Positions 33,073-42,716 of a DNA stretch of 64,000 nucleotides are shown here, piece by piece (within the stretch, counting starts at the first letter, position 1; the number at the start of each line of letters is the position of its first letter). The translations under genes were made by a program, and so were the position numbers. The DNA lies in the NCBI RefSeq assembly GCF_004014875.1, contig NZ_CP034929.1, forward strand, positions 1,674,001-1,738,000, given 5' to 3'. This stretch comes from Nocardioides yefusunii (GTDB taxonomy: Bacteria; Actinomycetota; Actinomycetes; Propionibacteriales; Nocardioidaceae). The notes beneath the pieces were generated by a model. The model did no database searches. It worked only from the letters and a program-made list of their open reading frames with translations, and was not told where the DNA came from.

Positions 33073-35847
33073 TCATTCCCCCGCCGTGGAGAGTGCGATC
33101 ACGCCGCGGCGCAACCGGTCGGCCGCCTCGCGGGCGGTCTTCTGGATCGGGGTGCCGGCGGCGGCGTGCGCCACCTGACCGGTGAGGTCGAGGAGCTGCT
33201 TCATCACGCGCACGAAGTCTCCCGCCGACAGGCCCGTCTCGGTGAGCACGTCGTCGAGGTCGTCGCCCTCGGCCCAGCGCCACGCCGCCCACGCGAACCC
33301 GGCGTCCGGGGGCCGCAGGAAGTCGAGCTTGTGGTCGCGCTCCAGGAGGTCCAGCTGACGCCACAGACGCTGGGTCTCGGTGACGACCTTCTGGATCCGC
33401 TTCGACGCCGGACGCGGGCTCTGGTCGCCCGGGCCGCGGGCCTCGTAGACCAGCACCGACAGGGCGCCGGCCAGCTCGGAGGGGTCGAGGTCGTTCCAGA
33501 TCCCCTCCCGCAGCGCTTCGGCGGCCACGAGGTCCATCTCGGTGTGGATCCGCATCAGGTGACGACCGCGGTCGGTGACGGTGTCGCCGTCGAGGTACTG
33601 CAGCGCCGTCAGCACCGAGCAGACCCGGTCGAAGGTGCGGGCCACGGTGTTGGTGCGCGTCTCGACCCGGCGACGCAGCACGTCACCGTCGCGCTTGAGC
33701 TTGAACCAGCGCTCGGCCCAGCGGGCGTGGTCCTCGCGCTCCTCGCAGCCGTGGCACGGGTGTGCCTTGAGCTGCTGACGCAGACGCGTGAGCTGCTGCT
33801 CGACGGCGTCGTTGCGGGCACCCTTGCGCGGCGCCTCAGCTCCGCGCGGGAGTCCGCGCACGCGAGCACCCAATGCCATCGCGAGGTCCTTGCGGGACTG
33901 CGGGACGCGTCCGTTGAAGTTCTTGGGCACCTTGATCCGGGTGCGTGCCTCGACCGGGACCGGGAAGTCCAGCGGCACCAGGCGACGGGCCTCACGGCCG
34001 AGGGTGAGCACGTAGGGACGCGGCTCGTCAGGGTTGGCGAGGCCGGGGTCGACGACGACGGCCCACCCGGCGAACTTGCCGGCCGGGATCTCGATCACGT
34101 CGCCGGTGGTGAGCTGGCGCAACGAGGCCATCGCCTCGGCGCGGCGGTCGTTGCGGCGCGCGCGTGCGGCGTCCTTCTCCACTTCGGAGATCGAACGACG
34201 CAAGGCCGCGTAGTCCATGAAGTCACCCAGGTGGCAGGTCGCCGCCTCCAGGTATCCCTCCAGCGCCTCGTCGGCCTTGTGCAGCTGACGTGCCAGTCCC
34301 ACGACGGAGCGATCGGCCTGGAACTGGGCGAAGGACTGCTCGAGCAGCTCGCGCGAACGCGCGTACCCGAACTGGTGGACCATGTTGACGGCCATGTTGT
34401 AGCTGGGCCGGAACGAGCTGCGCAGGGGGTAGGTACGGGTCGAGGCGAGACCGGCGACCTGTCGCGGGTCGATGCCCGGCTGCCACAGCACCACCGCGTG
34501 GCCCTCGACGTCGAGTCCACGGCGTCCGGCGCGACCGGTCAACTGGGTGTACTCACCCGGCGTCAGGTCAGCGTGGGTCTCGCCGTTCCACTTCGACAGC
34601 TTCTCGATCACGACGGTGCGGGCAGGCATGTTGATGCCCAGCGCCAGCGTCTCGGTCGCGAAGACGATCTTGACCAGGCCGGCGGCGAAGAGGTCCTCGA
34701 CGACGGTCTTGAACGCCGGCAGCAGACCCGCGTGGTGGGCAGCGACGCCGCGCACGAGTCCTTCGAGGAACTCGTGGTAACCGAGCGCCTGCAGGTCCTC
34801 GGGCGGGAGCGCCTTCGCGGCGCTCTCCACCTGGGCCCGGATCTCGTCGCCCTCCTCACGGGTGGTGAGGCGGACGTCGGCGGCCAGGAGCTGGCTCACC
34901 GCTGCGTCGCAGGCGTTGCGGCTGAAGATGAAGTTGATCGCCGGAAGCAGCCCCTGCTCCTCCAGGCGGCGGACCACGTCGACACGCGAGGGGACCCAGA
35001 CGCGACGGCCGTTGCCGACGTTGCGCTGGCCCTTGGTGGCGCCGCGCTGACCCTTGGGGTTGCGGCGGTCACGCATGAGTCGCTGCGAGGCGAAGTCGTC
35101 GCGGGCGACGCGCATGAGCTCGGCGTTGACCGGAGCTCCCTCCTTCACGAACCCGGCGGAAGCATCGACGTCGTTGGAGTCGAAGAGGTCGTAGATCTTG
35201 CGTCCCACCATGACGTGCTGGAACAGCGGCACGGGCCGCTTCTCCTCCAGGACGGTGGTGGTGTCACCGCGCACGGTGCCGAGCCACTCGCCGAACTCCT
35301 CGGCGTTGGAGACGGTCGCCGACAGCGACACCACCTGCACCGACTCGGGCAGGTGGATGATCACTTCCTCCCACACGGCACCGCGGTTGCGGTCGGCGAG
35401 GTAGTGCACCTCGTCCATGACGACGTAGCCCAGGCCCTCCAGCGTGCGGGAGTTGGCGTAGAGCATGTTGCGCAGCACCTCCGTGGTCATCACGACCACG
35501 GGCGCCTCACCGTTGATGGAAGTGTCTCCGGTGAGCAGACCGACGTTGGCCGCGCCGTGCTTCTCCACCAGGTCGGAGAACTTCTGGTTGGAGAGAGCCT
35601 TGATCGGCGTCGTGTAGAAGGCCTTGCGTCCCTCACGGAGCGCGAGGTGGACGGCGAACTCGCCCACGACCGTCTTGCCCGCACCGGTGGGCGCGGCGAC
35701 GAGGACACCACGGCCGTCCTCGATCTCGCGACACCCGCGGATCTGGAAGTCGTCGAGACCGAACGGGAACGAGTCGGCGAACTCAGCCGTGACGGGGTGC
35801 TGCTGGGAGGAACGGAACCGGGCGTACGCCTCGGAGGGGGACGTCAT
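33073..35847 (-). CDS. helY: Ski2/Mtr4-like DEAD-box RNA helicase (HelY)
   Basis: A 924-residue helicase. Motif I APTGAGKT (about residue 50), TTPIKALSNQKF, the DEVH box in VMDEVHYLAD, SLSATVSN and the C-terminal motif QLTGRAGRRGLD are all present, followed by Ski2-like and winged-helix/DSHCT regions. In actinobacteria it sits downstream of tatAC in the paf locus. Probably acts on structured RNA. The ATG at 35847 overlaps the stop of the lipid kinase (ATGA); the frame continuing to 36261 is antisense to that gene. Confidence 0.92.
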   Translation of the reverse strand: MTSPSEAYARFRSSQQHPVTAEFADSFPFGLDDFQIRGCREIEDGRGVLVAAPTGAGKTVVGEFAVHLALREGRKAFYTTPIKALSNQKFSDLVEKHGAANVGLLTGDTSINGEAPVVVMTTEVLRNMLYANSRTLEGLGYVVMDEVHYLADRNRGAVWEEVIIHLPESVQVVSLSATVSNAEEFGEWLGTVRGDTTTVLEEKRPVPLFQHVMVGRKIYDLFDSNDVDASAGFVKEGAPVNAELMRVARDDFASQRLMRDRRNPKGQRGATKGQRNVGNGRRVWVPSRVDVVRRLEEQGLLPAINFIFSRNACDAAVSQLLAADVRLTTREEGDEIRAQVESAAKALPPEDLQALGYHEFLEGLVRGVAAHHAGLLPAFKTVVEDLFAAGLVKIVFATETLALGINMPARTVVIEKLSKWNGETHADLTPGEYTQLTGRAGRRGLDVEGHAVVLWQPGIDPRQVAGLASTRTYPLRSSFRPSYNMAVNMVHQFGYARSRELLEQSFAQFQADRSVVGLARQLHKADEALEGYLEAATCHLGDFMDYAALRRSISEVEKDAARARRNDRRAEAMASLRQLTTGDVIEIPAGKFAGWAVVVDPGLANPDEPRPYVLTLGREARRLVPLDFPVPVEARTRIKVPKNFNGRVPQSRKDLAMALGARVRGLPRGAEAPRKGARNDAVEQQLTRLRQQLKAHPCHGCEEREDHARWAERWFKLKRDGDVLRRRVETRTNTVARTFDRVCSVLTALQYLDGDTVTDRGRHLMRIHTEMDLVAAEALREGIWNDLDPSELAGALSVLVYEARGPGDQSPRPASKRIQKVVTETQRLWRQLDLLERDHKLDFLRPPDAGFAWAAWRWAEGDDLDDVLTETGLSAGDFVRVMKQLLDLTGQVAHAAAGTPIQKTAREAADRLRRGVIALSTAGE

Positions 35848-36719
35848 GCGAAGACCTTGACTGCAGAAGGGATGCACTCGACGGTGAGGGGCAACGGACC
35901 GATCCGTTCCCCGTCGGCGTAGGCGACCACGTCGGGTGCGTGCACCGTGACGCGACGCGCCCGATGCACCTGGTACTGGGGGTGGCTCGTCAGTGAGCCG
36001 GTGAAGAGTCGGGGGTAGGTGCGGGCCAGTTCCAGCTTGTTGAGCTGGCCCACGGTGACGACGTCGAGGAAACCGTCGTCGGTCAGAGCGCCGTCCGCGA
36101 TCCGCAGGCCGCCACCGAAGGTGGGGCAGTTCGCGATCGCGACGAGCATGCCTTCGTGTTCGCTGCGCACGCCGTCGAGTTCGAGGGAGTAGCGCAATGG
36201 CCTGAAGGAACTGGCCTCGATCAACGTGGCCAGGTTGTAGCGCCAGGGGCCGCGCGGCCACCGCATCCGGTTGGCGCGCTCGTTGACGACGGCGTCGAAT
36301 CCTGCCGCCAGGACCGTGAGGAACCAGCGGTCGTCCGCACGTCCGGCGTCCAGGTGCGTGACCCGGCCCGACAGGATGACGTCCATCGCCGCCTCGACGT
36401 CGTGCAGTGGCAGGTCAAGAGCTCGGGCGGTGTCGTTGCCGTGACCGGTGGCCACGATGCCGAGAGGCACTCCGGTACCGGCGACTGCCTGCAACGCCAG
36501 GTGAACGGTGCCGTCCCCACCGACTGCGATCACCGCGGTGGCGCCCAGGTTCACGGCCGTACGGACCTCCTGGAGGGCCAGGGCAGCGTCGTCGTTGACG
36601 ACGGCCCGGACCCGGTGACCGGCGTCCAGGAGGCGCCGGCGCACCGGCCCCAGGGCATCAGCCGTGACGCCACGCCCCGCGAAGGGGTTGGCGAGGATGA
36701 CCACCGCAGGGACCGGCAC
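35844..36719 (-). CDS. Diacylglycerol/lipid kinase family protein
   Basis: A 291-residue kinase with VVILANPFAGRG, the nucleotide-binding VGGDGTVHLALQAV (about 70-83), ATGHGNDTARAL and the C-terminal APDVVAYADGERIG segment. It would phosphorylate a lipid alcohol such as diacylglycerol, using ATP, at the membrane. The GTG start lies 1 nt after the tatC stop and the end overlaps helY, so it belongs to the same transcript. Confidence 0.92.
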   Translation of the reverse strand: MPVPAVVILANPFAGRGVTADALGPVRRRLLDAGHRVRAVVNDDAALALQEVRTAVNLGATAVIAVGGDGTVHLALQAVAGTGVPLGIVATGHGNDTARALDLPLHDVEAAMDVILSGRVTHLDAGRADDRWFLTVLAAGFDAVVNERANRMRWPRGPWRYNLATLIEASSFRPLRYSLELDGVRSEHEGMLVAIANCPTFGGGLRIADGALTDDGFLDVVTVGQLNKLELARTYPRLFTGSLTSHPQYQVHRARRVTVHAPDVVAYADGERIGPLPLTVECIPSAVKVFA

Positions 36720-36720
36720 G

Positions 36721-37554
36721 TCAGATCGCAGAGACTTCGTCGTCGGCGTACTCCGGGATGGCCTTCTTGGCCCGCACCTTGTCGATGAAGCGAGCCACGA
36801 TCTCGGCGCCCAGGAAGAGGAAGGTCATCGGAATGGCGAGGGAGAGCATGGACATCGGGTCCGTCGACGGGGTGGCGACAGCAGCGAAGATGAACGTGCC
36901 CAGGACCAGCCACGGACGGATCTTGCCCAACTGCTTGCCGCTGACCACGCCGGCCAGGCTCAGCATCACCACGAACAGAGGGATCTCGAAGGAGATGCCG
37001 AACACCAGCAGCATCCGGCTCAGGAAGGAGAAGTACTCACCGAACTCGACGAGGCTCTCCATCGAGTCAGGGGTGAAGCTGATCAGGACCTCCAGACCCT
37101 TGGGGAGCACGTAGTACGCGGTCAGGACACCGAAGATGAACAACGGGCCTGCCACGGCCGCGAAGAGCCGCGACCACTTCTTCTCCTTGGAGTGCAACCC
37201 CGGGACGATGAACGCCCAGATCTGGTAGAGCCAGTAAGGGCTGGCCGCCACGAGCGAGGCGACACCGCACAGCTTCAGGTAGAGCATCAGGGGGCCGGTG
37301 GCACCGCTGACGTACGGCCTGGTCTCGACCGACTCACCCAGCGCGATGCGCGCATCGTTGTAGGGCTCCATGACCAGATTGAGCAACGGGTCGTAGAAGA
37401 ACAACGACGTGATGAAGATGGCGGCGAACACCAAGAACGAACGCAGCAGACGGCCGCGCAACTCCCGGAAGTGGTCACCGACGGGCATCCGCCCGTCCGG
37501 ACCGACCGGCTGCTGCGGCTTGACGCTCAGCAGCCTGAAAAAACCTCGGACCAC
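36721..37554 (-). CDS. tatC: Sec-independent translocase TatC
   Basis: A 277-residue protein with six membrane spans: the conserved N-terminal MPVGDHFRELRGRLLRS, the cytoplasmic FIVPGLHSKEKKW loop and VFGISFEIPLFVVML. TatC binds twin-arginine signals and recruits TatA. Starts at GTG, 6 nt after the tatA stop. The window encodes at least two likely Tat substrates (990 and 3376). Confidence 0.97.
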   Translation of the reverse strand: MVRGFFRLLSVKPQQPVGPDGRMPVGDHFRELRGRLLRSFLVFAAIFITSLFFYDPLLNLVMEPYNDARIALGESVETRPYVSGATGPLMLYLKLCGVASLVAASPYWLYQIWAFIVPGLHSKEKKWSRLFAAVAGPLFIFGVLTAYYVLPKGLEVLISFTPDSMESLVEFGEYFSFLSRMLLVFGISFEIPLFVVMLSLAGVVSGKQLGKIRPWLVLGTFIFAAVATPSTDPMSMLSLAIPMTFLFLGAEIVARFIDKVRAKKAIPEYADDEVSAI

Positions 37555-37560
37555 GCCGGA

Positions 37561-37812
37561 TCAGGCGTCGCGGTCGCGACGTGCGTCATCGACCACGTCG
37601 TCAATCTGGGTGGCCTCGATACGCGGCTGGGCCGGGGTGTCGTCGTCGGTCAGACCCTTGGTCTCGGCCTTGAAGATGCGGAGCGCACGGCCGCTGCCGC
37701 GCGCGAGTTCGGGAAGCTTCGCGGCACCGAACAGGAGGACGATCACCGCGAAGATGAGGACCAGTTCCATGGGGCCGAGGCCAGCGATGGCGGGGTCGAG
37801 GTGCAGGTTCAT
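37561..37812 (-). CDS. tatA: Twin-arginine translocase subunit TatA
   Basis: An 83-residue protein: one N-terminal span (MELVLIFAVIVLLFGAAKLPEL), amphipathic helix ARGSGRALRIFKAET and an acidic tail. It forms the protein-conducting assembly with TatC. The ATG follows AAGGA, and a TACTCT -10 box is possible about 20 nt upstream. Confidence 0.96.
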   Translation of the reverse strand: MNLHLDPAIAGLGPMELVLIFAVIVLLFGAAKLPELARGSGRALRIFKAETKGLTDDDTPAQPRIEATQIDDVVDDARRDRDA

Positions 37813-37928
37813 GTCAGTCCTTGCGTGCAGAGTAAGGCGATCGTGGAATGGTCCGGGAAGATCCCGGGCAGACGTGGCTCATGCTACGCCTGTGCCCGTG
37901 ACGAGAACACGCTCTCGGGGCATCGGTC

Positions 37929-38936
37929 TCAACTGTAGAGCCCTCGGGTGCGGCGAGCCTCCCGCGACGCGGCCACCGCGTGTGTGACGTCGAGCGGAAC
38001 GGCGTCGGGAGCGAGTCGCAGCACCAGCCCGGACACCCACTCGGGATCCCCGACGGCGAGGTCCACCTCCAGGCGACCGTCCTCGAACTCCCGTGCCGCC
38101 TCGATCGGGTGGTAGGACGCCACCCATCGGGCACGGGGTCCCAGTGAGAGGGTCACGACCGGCATCTCCGCGTCGGTGCTGAACAGCTCGTGCTCCAGGT
38201 CCCGCAGCACGACGTCCGGATGTGCGGCGGCGAGCACGTCGGAGACGACGACGTCCTGGGCCCGGTCCGCCCGGAAGACCCGCAGTTCGCCGGCAGTGTG
38301 ACACCAGGCCTGGAGGTAGGTGTGACCCTCCACCCGGGCCACGGCCAGCGGGTCGACGACCCGTTCGGTCCGGGCGTCGCGACCCTGGCTCCAGTACGTC
38401 ATGGTGACCTGCCGGCCGTCCTCGACCGCTTCGGTCCATGCCGACGCGACGGCGGCCGCGCTGCCCTGGGCGTCCACGGTCCGGGCGTCGGCGTCCGTGA
38501 TCTCCACCGTCGGCACACCCGCGGGCTGCCCGGCTGCGGTGGCCCGCTCCAGCTTGGACAAGGCGCGGTCGACGACCTCGACGGCAGCTTGACCGCCCCG
38601 TTCACGCAACGAACGCAGTGCCACCACCAGCGCACTCGCCTCGGTGGGGGCCAGCCGGACCGGTCGCGCCAGGTAGTCGGCGTTCCAGACGCGGATCGTT
38701 CCGTCGCCGTCCGGGTCGGTGACCGAGTCCATGTCGACGTCGATCAGGTCGTCGGGATAACCCCCGGGCAGCCCGCACATCCACAGCACCTTGAGATCCT
38801 TGACCAACTGCTTCTGAGTAGTGCCGAGCGCCTCGGCCGCCTCCGCCACCGGGAGGTCGCCCCGGGCGTGCAGGAGAGGTACGAGGGTCAGGAGGCGAGC
38901 GACCTGGTCACGGGCACCCGTTCCGGCGCGGCTCAT
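37929..38936 (-). CDS. pafC: WYL-domain transcriptional regulator PafC
   Basis: A 335-residue regulator: N-terminal winged HTH (LPVAEAAEALGTTQKQLVKDL), then a WYL domain with TYLQAWCHTAGELRVFRADR and a C-terminal WCX region. With PafB it forms the heterodimer that turns on DNA-damage genes in mycobacteria independently of LexA. The ATG overlaps the pafB stop (ATGA). No RecA-NDp type target motif was spotted in this window. Confidence 0.95.
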   Translation of the reverse strand: MSRAGTGARDQVARLLTLVPLLHARGDLPVAEAAEALGTTQKQLVKDLKVLWMCGLPGGYPDDLIDVDMDSVTDPDGDGTIRVWNADYLARPVRLAPTEASALVVALRSLRERGGQAAVEVVDRALSKLERATAAGQPAGVPTVEITDADARTVDAQGSAAAVASAWTEAVEDGRQVTMTYWSQGRDARTERVVDPLAVARVEGHTYLQAWCHTAGELRVFRADRAQDVVVSDVLAAAHPDVVLRDLEHELFSTDAEMPVVTLSLGPRARWVASYHPIEAAREFEDGRLEVDLAVGDPEWVSGLVLRLAPDAVPLDVTHAVAASREARRTRGLYS

Positions 38937-39955
38937 GCGGCACCACCGGACTGGACGTCGAGACGCTCCAGCAGCAGGTCGAGACGCCGCACGACCGTGT
39001 CCCGGAGCTCGACGGGTTCTTCGACGTAGGCGTCGGAACCGGCTCTCAGGACGCTGTCGGCGATGCTCGCGACGTCACCACGCAGCCGCAGGCGGCTCCA
39101 CCCCTCGGTCTTGTCGGGACCGACGACGTCGTCCGCGACGAGGTCTCCCGAGCGGCGCAACGCACCGGCACGTCCGGCGCGCACCAGCACGGAGGCCTCC
39201 ACGGACGGGCGGCTCGGAGCCAACCGCCTCGTCACGGCCTGCAGATCGGTACCGGCAGGCACGGCGTAGGCGTCGGGTTCGGTGACCAGGCGCCCCTTCC
39301 CCACCACCCGGGAGAGGCGGAAGAGGCGCTCCTCGCCGCGGTCGACGTCGAGACCGACCACGTACCACCGTCCACCGTGACGGACCACACCCCAGGGCTC
39401 CAGGAGCCGGCGTTCGGTCTCCAGGCTACCGGCCTTGCGGTAGTCGAAACGCACCCGACGACGTTCCTGGGTTCCGGTCCAGAAGGTCTCGAACGACGGC
39501 TCGTCAGCGGTCAGCGGCGCCGCTTCCAGCGCGGGCAGCGCGACCCGGGGGTCAGAGCCGCCCTCGTCCATCACCGGGCGCAGCTTGCGGACGGCGGCGG
39601 CGGCGGTGTCGGCCAGGGCGGCGTTCTGCCACACCTTCGCCGCGAGCGCCACGACGCTCGCCTCGTCGGCGGTGAACTGGATCCCGGGCAGCGCATAGTG
39701 GTCGGGACGGACACGGTACCCGGGCTCGTCCTCGAACCAGGCGTCCTGGTGTCCGGTCTCGATCGGCACACCGAGTTCGCGCAACAGTTCCTTGTCCCGG
39801 TCGAACATCCGGTCGAACGCCGGCCCCGCGGGTTCGCCGTAGACGGTCGAACGGATCCGGTCCTTGGAGACGTAGCGGTCCTGGACCAGCAGCATGATCA
39901 ACAGGTTCATGAGCCGCTCGGGCCGGCTCTGCGCCTCAGGGGTGGATCCTGCCAC
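38933..39955 (-). CDS. pafB: WYL-domain transcriptional regulator PafB
   Basis: A 340-residue PafB: RPERLMNLLIMLLVQDRYVS at the HTH, then a WYL domain with GGRWYVVGLDVDRGEERLFRLSR. Partner of PafC. GTG start preceded by GAGGAG, 94 nt downstream of the FKBP lipoprotein gene. Confidence 0.95.
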   Translation of the reverse strand: MAGSTPEAQSRPERLMNLLIMLLVQDRYVSKDRIRSTVYGEPAGPAFDRMFDRDKELLRELGVPIETGHQDAWFEDEPGYRVRPDHYALPGIQFTADEASVVALAAKVWQNAALADTAAAAVRKLRPVMDEGGSDPRVALPALEAAPLTADEPSFETFWTGTQERRRVRFDYRKAGSLETERRLLEPWGVVRHGGRWYVVGLDVDRGEERLFRLSRVVGKGRLVTEPDAYAVPAGTDLQAVTRRLAPSRPSVEASVLVRAGRAGALRRSGDLVADDVVGPDKTEGWSRLRLRGDVASIADSVLRAGSDAYVEEPVELRDTVVRRLDLLLERLDVQSGGAA

Positions 39956-39984
39956 GGGTGCTCCTCGTGCGGGTGGGGCCAGGC

Positions 39985-40019
39985 CAGGCCGTGTGTCGTC
40001 CCGAGTGACGAACGGCCTG
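39985..40019 (-). terminator. Possible terminator after FKBP gene
   Basis: CAGGCCGT (39985-39992) pairs with ACGGCCTG (40012-40019), 8 bp, in the spacer between the FKBP gene and pafB. Confidence 0.4.
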
Positions 40020-40049
40020 ACCCGGCAGGTGTTGACCAGGTGATGCGGG

Positions 40050-41117
40050 TCAGGAAGCGCCGACGATGTCGACGGCGAACACGATCGTGTCGGTGCCCTT
40101 GATCCCGGCCGCCTCGTTGCCGTTCTCGCCGTAGCCCTGGGCCGGCGGGATCTGGACGATGATGCGGGTACCGACGGTCTTCCCGACGACTGCTGCGTCG
40201 AACCCCTTGATCATCTGGCCGGCGCCCACCACGAAGGTGAGGTTGTCGCCACGCGAGTAGGAGGAGTCGAACGGAGCGTCGCCACCCCAGACCTGACCGA
40301 CGTACTTGACCGCGACGCCGTCGCCAGCCTTGACGGTCTTGCCCTTGCCCTTGATGAGCTCGGTCACCTGGAGCTTGCCGGTCGGCTTGGGCTTGCCGGA
40401 GAAGTCCATCGTCGGGACGTCGGTGGAGAAGTCCACCTTGGGCGCCCAGTCGGCCTTGCGGACCGGACGGCCCTTGGCCTTGGGGAGCGCGTTCTTCTCG
40501 GCAGCGGCAATGAGCTTCTCGCTGTCCTCCAAGGCCTTGGCCTGGGCCTCCTCGGACTCCTTCTGCTTCTTCTCCGCAGCGGCCTGCTCGTCCTTCTGCT
40601 TCTTCAGGTAGGCGTCGCGCTCCTCGGTGCTCTTGATCTCGAGGATCTCAGCACGCAGGACGAGACCATCCTCGTCACCGACACCGAAGACCAGATATCC
40701 GGTGCCGGGGAAGACCTCGTTGGCCGGACCGGTGACCAGGGTGACGGCTCCGGCGCTGTGGCCGATCACGGCCTTGCGGAACCCTTCCTGGATGTCCTCG
40801 CTGAGCACCATCTCCAGGGGCTCGGCGTCCTTCTGGTACGTGTCGATCTTGACCGCTTCGTCGTAGGAGTTCTGCAGCCAGACGTGCACGCTCACCAGGT
40901 CGTCGGCCTTGGCCTTGGGGCCCTTGCCGGCCTTGAGCTCGCTGACCTCGACCTTGCTGGGCGTGAAGTCGCCGTCGTACTTCACCTCGGGTGCCTTCCC
41001 CGCGACGTCGGAGACGTTGATCGCCGACTGGGGGGTGCCGGACTCCTCACCACACGCGGCGAGGGACAACATGCCCACGGAGAGAACTGCAACGGCAAGG
41101 GAACGGCGGACGTTCAC
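40050..41117 (-). CDS. FKBP-type peptidyl-prolyl isomerase lipoprotein, two FKBP domains
   Basis: A 355-residue lipoprotein: signal with lipobox LSLAAC-G, so a Cys-anchored extracytoplasmic protein. A first, degenerate FKBP-like domain covers about 45-165 (VHVWLQNSYDEAV, PGTGYLVFGVG). A Lys/Glu/Ala-rich helical linker (about 170-220, likely coiled coil) leads to the canonical FKBP domain with VKYVGQVWGG, FDSSYSRGD, VGAGQMIKGFD and IPPAQGYG. It should assist folding of exported proteins. GTG at 41117 follows GAAAGG; earlier codons overlap pafA. The pafA neighbourhood often carries such a gene. Confidence 0.9.
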   Translation of the reverse strand: MNVRRSLAVAVLSVGMLSLAACGEESGTPQSAINVSDVAGKAPEVKYDGDFTPSKVEVSELKAGKGPKAKADDLVSVHVWLQNSYDEAVKIDTYQKDAEPLEMVLSEDIQEGFRKAVIGHSAGAVTLVTGPANEVFPGTGYLVFGVGDEDGLVLRAEILEIKSTEERDAYLKKQKDEQAAAEKKQKESEEAQAKALEDSEKLIAAAEKNALPKAKGRPVRKADWAPKVDFSTDVPTMDFSGKPKPTGKLQVTELIKGKGKTVKAGDGVAVKYVGQVWGGDAPFDSSYSRGDNLTFVVGAGQMIKGFDAAVVGKTVGTRIIVQIPPAQGYGENGNEAAGIKGTDTIVFAVDIVGAS

Positions 41118-41211
41118 GGACGAACCTTTCGGCGGTGGATCGGGCGCGACCCACAGTAGCCGCCGCTCCCGAGAACGACCGGAGGGACACTCTGGCCGGG
41201 GCGTCCGGGGC

Positions 41212-42579
41212 TCAGGGTGCAGCGGTCTCGAGCAGCCGCTGCACCCGCTCGTCCTCGTACCGGAAAGGGTCCTTGCAGAGCACGGTGCGTTGCGCCTGGT
41301 CGTTGAGCTTGAGGTGCACCCAGTCGACGGTGAAGTCACGGCCCGCATCCTGGGCGGCACGGATGAAGTCACCGCGGAGCTTGGCCCGTGTCTGTTGCGG
41401 CGGCTGGTCCTTGGCCAGCGTGATCTCGTCCTCGGCGCAGACCCGGGTGACCGCACCACGCCGTTCGAGGAGGTAGTAGAGGCCGCGATCGCGACGGATG
41501 TCGTGGTAGGCGAGGTCCAGCTGGGCGACCCGGGGGTGCGACATCGACAGCCCGTGCTGGGCGCGGTACCGCTCGATCAGACGCAGCTTGATCACCCAGT
41601 CGATCTCACGTTCGACCATCCCGAGGTCGTCGGAGTCAACCGCCTTGAGGGTGCGTTCCCAGAGGTCGAGAGCGCGGTCGATGACGGGGGTACGGATGCC
41701 GCGGCTGTCCACGAAGTCGAGCGCTCGCCCCAGGTACTCAGCCTGGACCTCGAGACTGGAGGCTTCGCGTCCGTTCGCCAACCGCACCTTGCGACGACCG
41801 GTGGTGTCCTGGGACATCTCCCGGATCGCCCGGACGGGGTTCTCCAAGGTCATGTCACGCAGCGCCCAGCCCTCCTCGATCATTCTCAGCACGATGTCGG
41901 CTGAGGCGACCTTGAGCAGCGTCGTCGTCTCGCTCATGTTGGAGTCCCCCACGATCACGTGCAACCGGCGGTACTGCTCGGCGTCGGCGTGGGGTTCGTC
42001 GCGGGTGTTGATGATGGGACGGCTCCGCGTCGTGGCACTGGAGACGCCCTCCCAGATGTGCTCGGCGCGCTGGGAGACGGCGTAGGTGGCACCCCGGGGG
42101 GTCTGCACGACCTTCCCGGCCCCGACCAGGATCTGGCGGCTCACCAGGAACGGGATCAGCTGGTCGGCCAGCGCGTTGAAGTCGCCGTGGCGGGAGACGA
42201 GGTAGTTCTCGTGACAGCCGTAGGAGTTGCCCACGGAGTCGGTGTTGTTCTTGAAGAGGTAGACGTCGCCCTCGATGCCCTCCTCCGCGAGCCGCTTCTC
42301 GGCGTCGAGCATCAGGTCCTCGAGGATCCGTTCCCCCGCCTTGTCGTGGATGACGAGCTGGCGCACGTCGTCACACTCCGGGGTCGCGTACTCAGGATGG
42401 CTCCCCACGTCGAGGTAGAGCCGTGCGCCGTTGCGCAGGAACACGTTGCTGCTCCGCCCCCAGGTCACGACGCGGCGGAAGAGGTACCGCGCAATCTCGT
42501 CCGGGCTGAGGCGACGTTGTCCCTGGGACGTGCAGGTGACCCCGTACTCGTTCTCGATTCCGAAGATCCGGCGTTCCAT
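41212..42579 (-). CDS. pafA: Proteasome accessory factor PafA (Pup ligase)
   Basis: A 455-residue carboxylate-amine ligase: [15 protein letters not shown] with the catalytic-site Glu/Asp region, [39 protein letters not shown] and a C-terminal domain. It uses ATP to join Pup's C-terminal Glu to substrate lysines. A TAGGGT -10 box ends 6 nt before the ATG, and a terminator separates it from prcA, so pafA has its own leaderless promoter. Confidence 0.97.
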   Translation of the reverse strand: MERRIFGIENEYGVTCTSQGQRRLSPDEIARYLFRRVVTWGRSSNVFLRNGARLYLDVGSHPEYATPECDDVRQLVIHDKAGERILEDLMLDAEKRLAEEGIEGDVYLFKNNTDSVGNSYGCHENYLVSRHGDFNALADQLIPFLVSRQILVGAGKVVQTPRGATYAVSQRAEHIWEGVSSATTRSRPIINTRDEPHADAEQYRRLHVIVGDSNMSETTTLLKVASADIVLRMIEEGWALRDMTLENPVRAIREMSQDTTGRRKVRLANGREASSLEVQAEYLGRALDFVDSRGIRTPVIDRALDLWERTLKAVDSDDLGMVEREIDWVIKLRLIERYRAQHGLSMSHPRVAQLDLAYHDIRRDRGLYYLLERRGAVTRVCAEDEITLAKDQPPQQTRAKLRGDFIRAAQDAGRDFTVDWVHLKLNDQAQRTVLCKDPFRYEDERVQRLLETAAP

Positions 42580-42585
42580 GACCTC

Positions 42586-42591
42586 ACCCTA
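42586..42591 (-). promoter_or_regulatory. -10 box TAGGGT, leaderless pafA start
   Basis: On the minus strand TAGGGT ends 6 nt before the pafA ATG at 42579. Confidence 0.55.
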
Positions 42592-42654
42592 GGTGTGGCG
42601 CAGGTCTCGTGTCGCCGCTGATGTGGTCCCACTCGATGACGGTCCGACAACGAT

Positions 42655-42690
42655 CGAGGCCCGCGCCGACAGGGGTCGGGGCGGGCCTCG
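42655..42690 (-). terminator. Terminator between prcA and pafA
   Basis: CGAGGCCCGCGCCGAC (42655-42670) pairs with GTCGGGGCGGGCCTCG (42675-42690) with one mismatch and a 4-nt loop. Confidence 0.7.
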
Positions 42691-42716
42691 AACAGGCTGT
42701 TCACGTGCGAGCGACG

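Noticed and set aside
32953..35922. A 989-codon plus-strand open frame
   Set aside because: It is antisense to the helY gene, which has clear helicase motifs; long shadow frames are expected in high-GC DNA.
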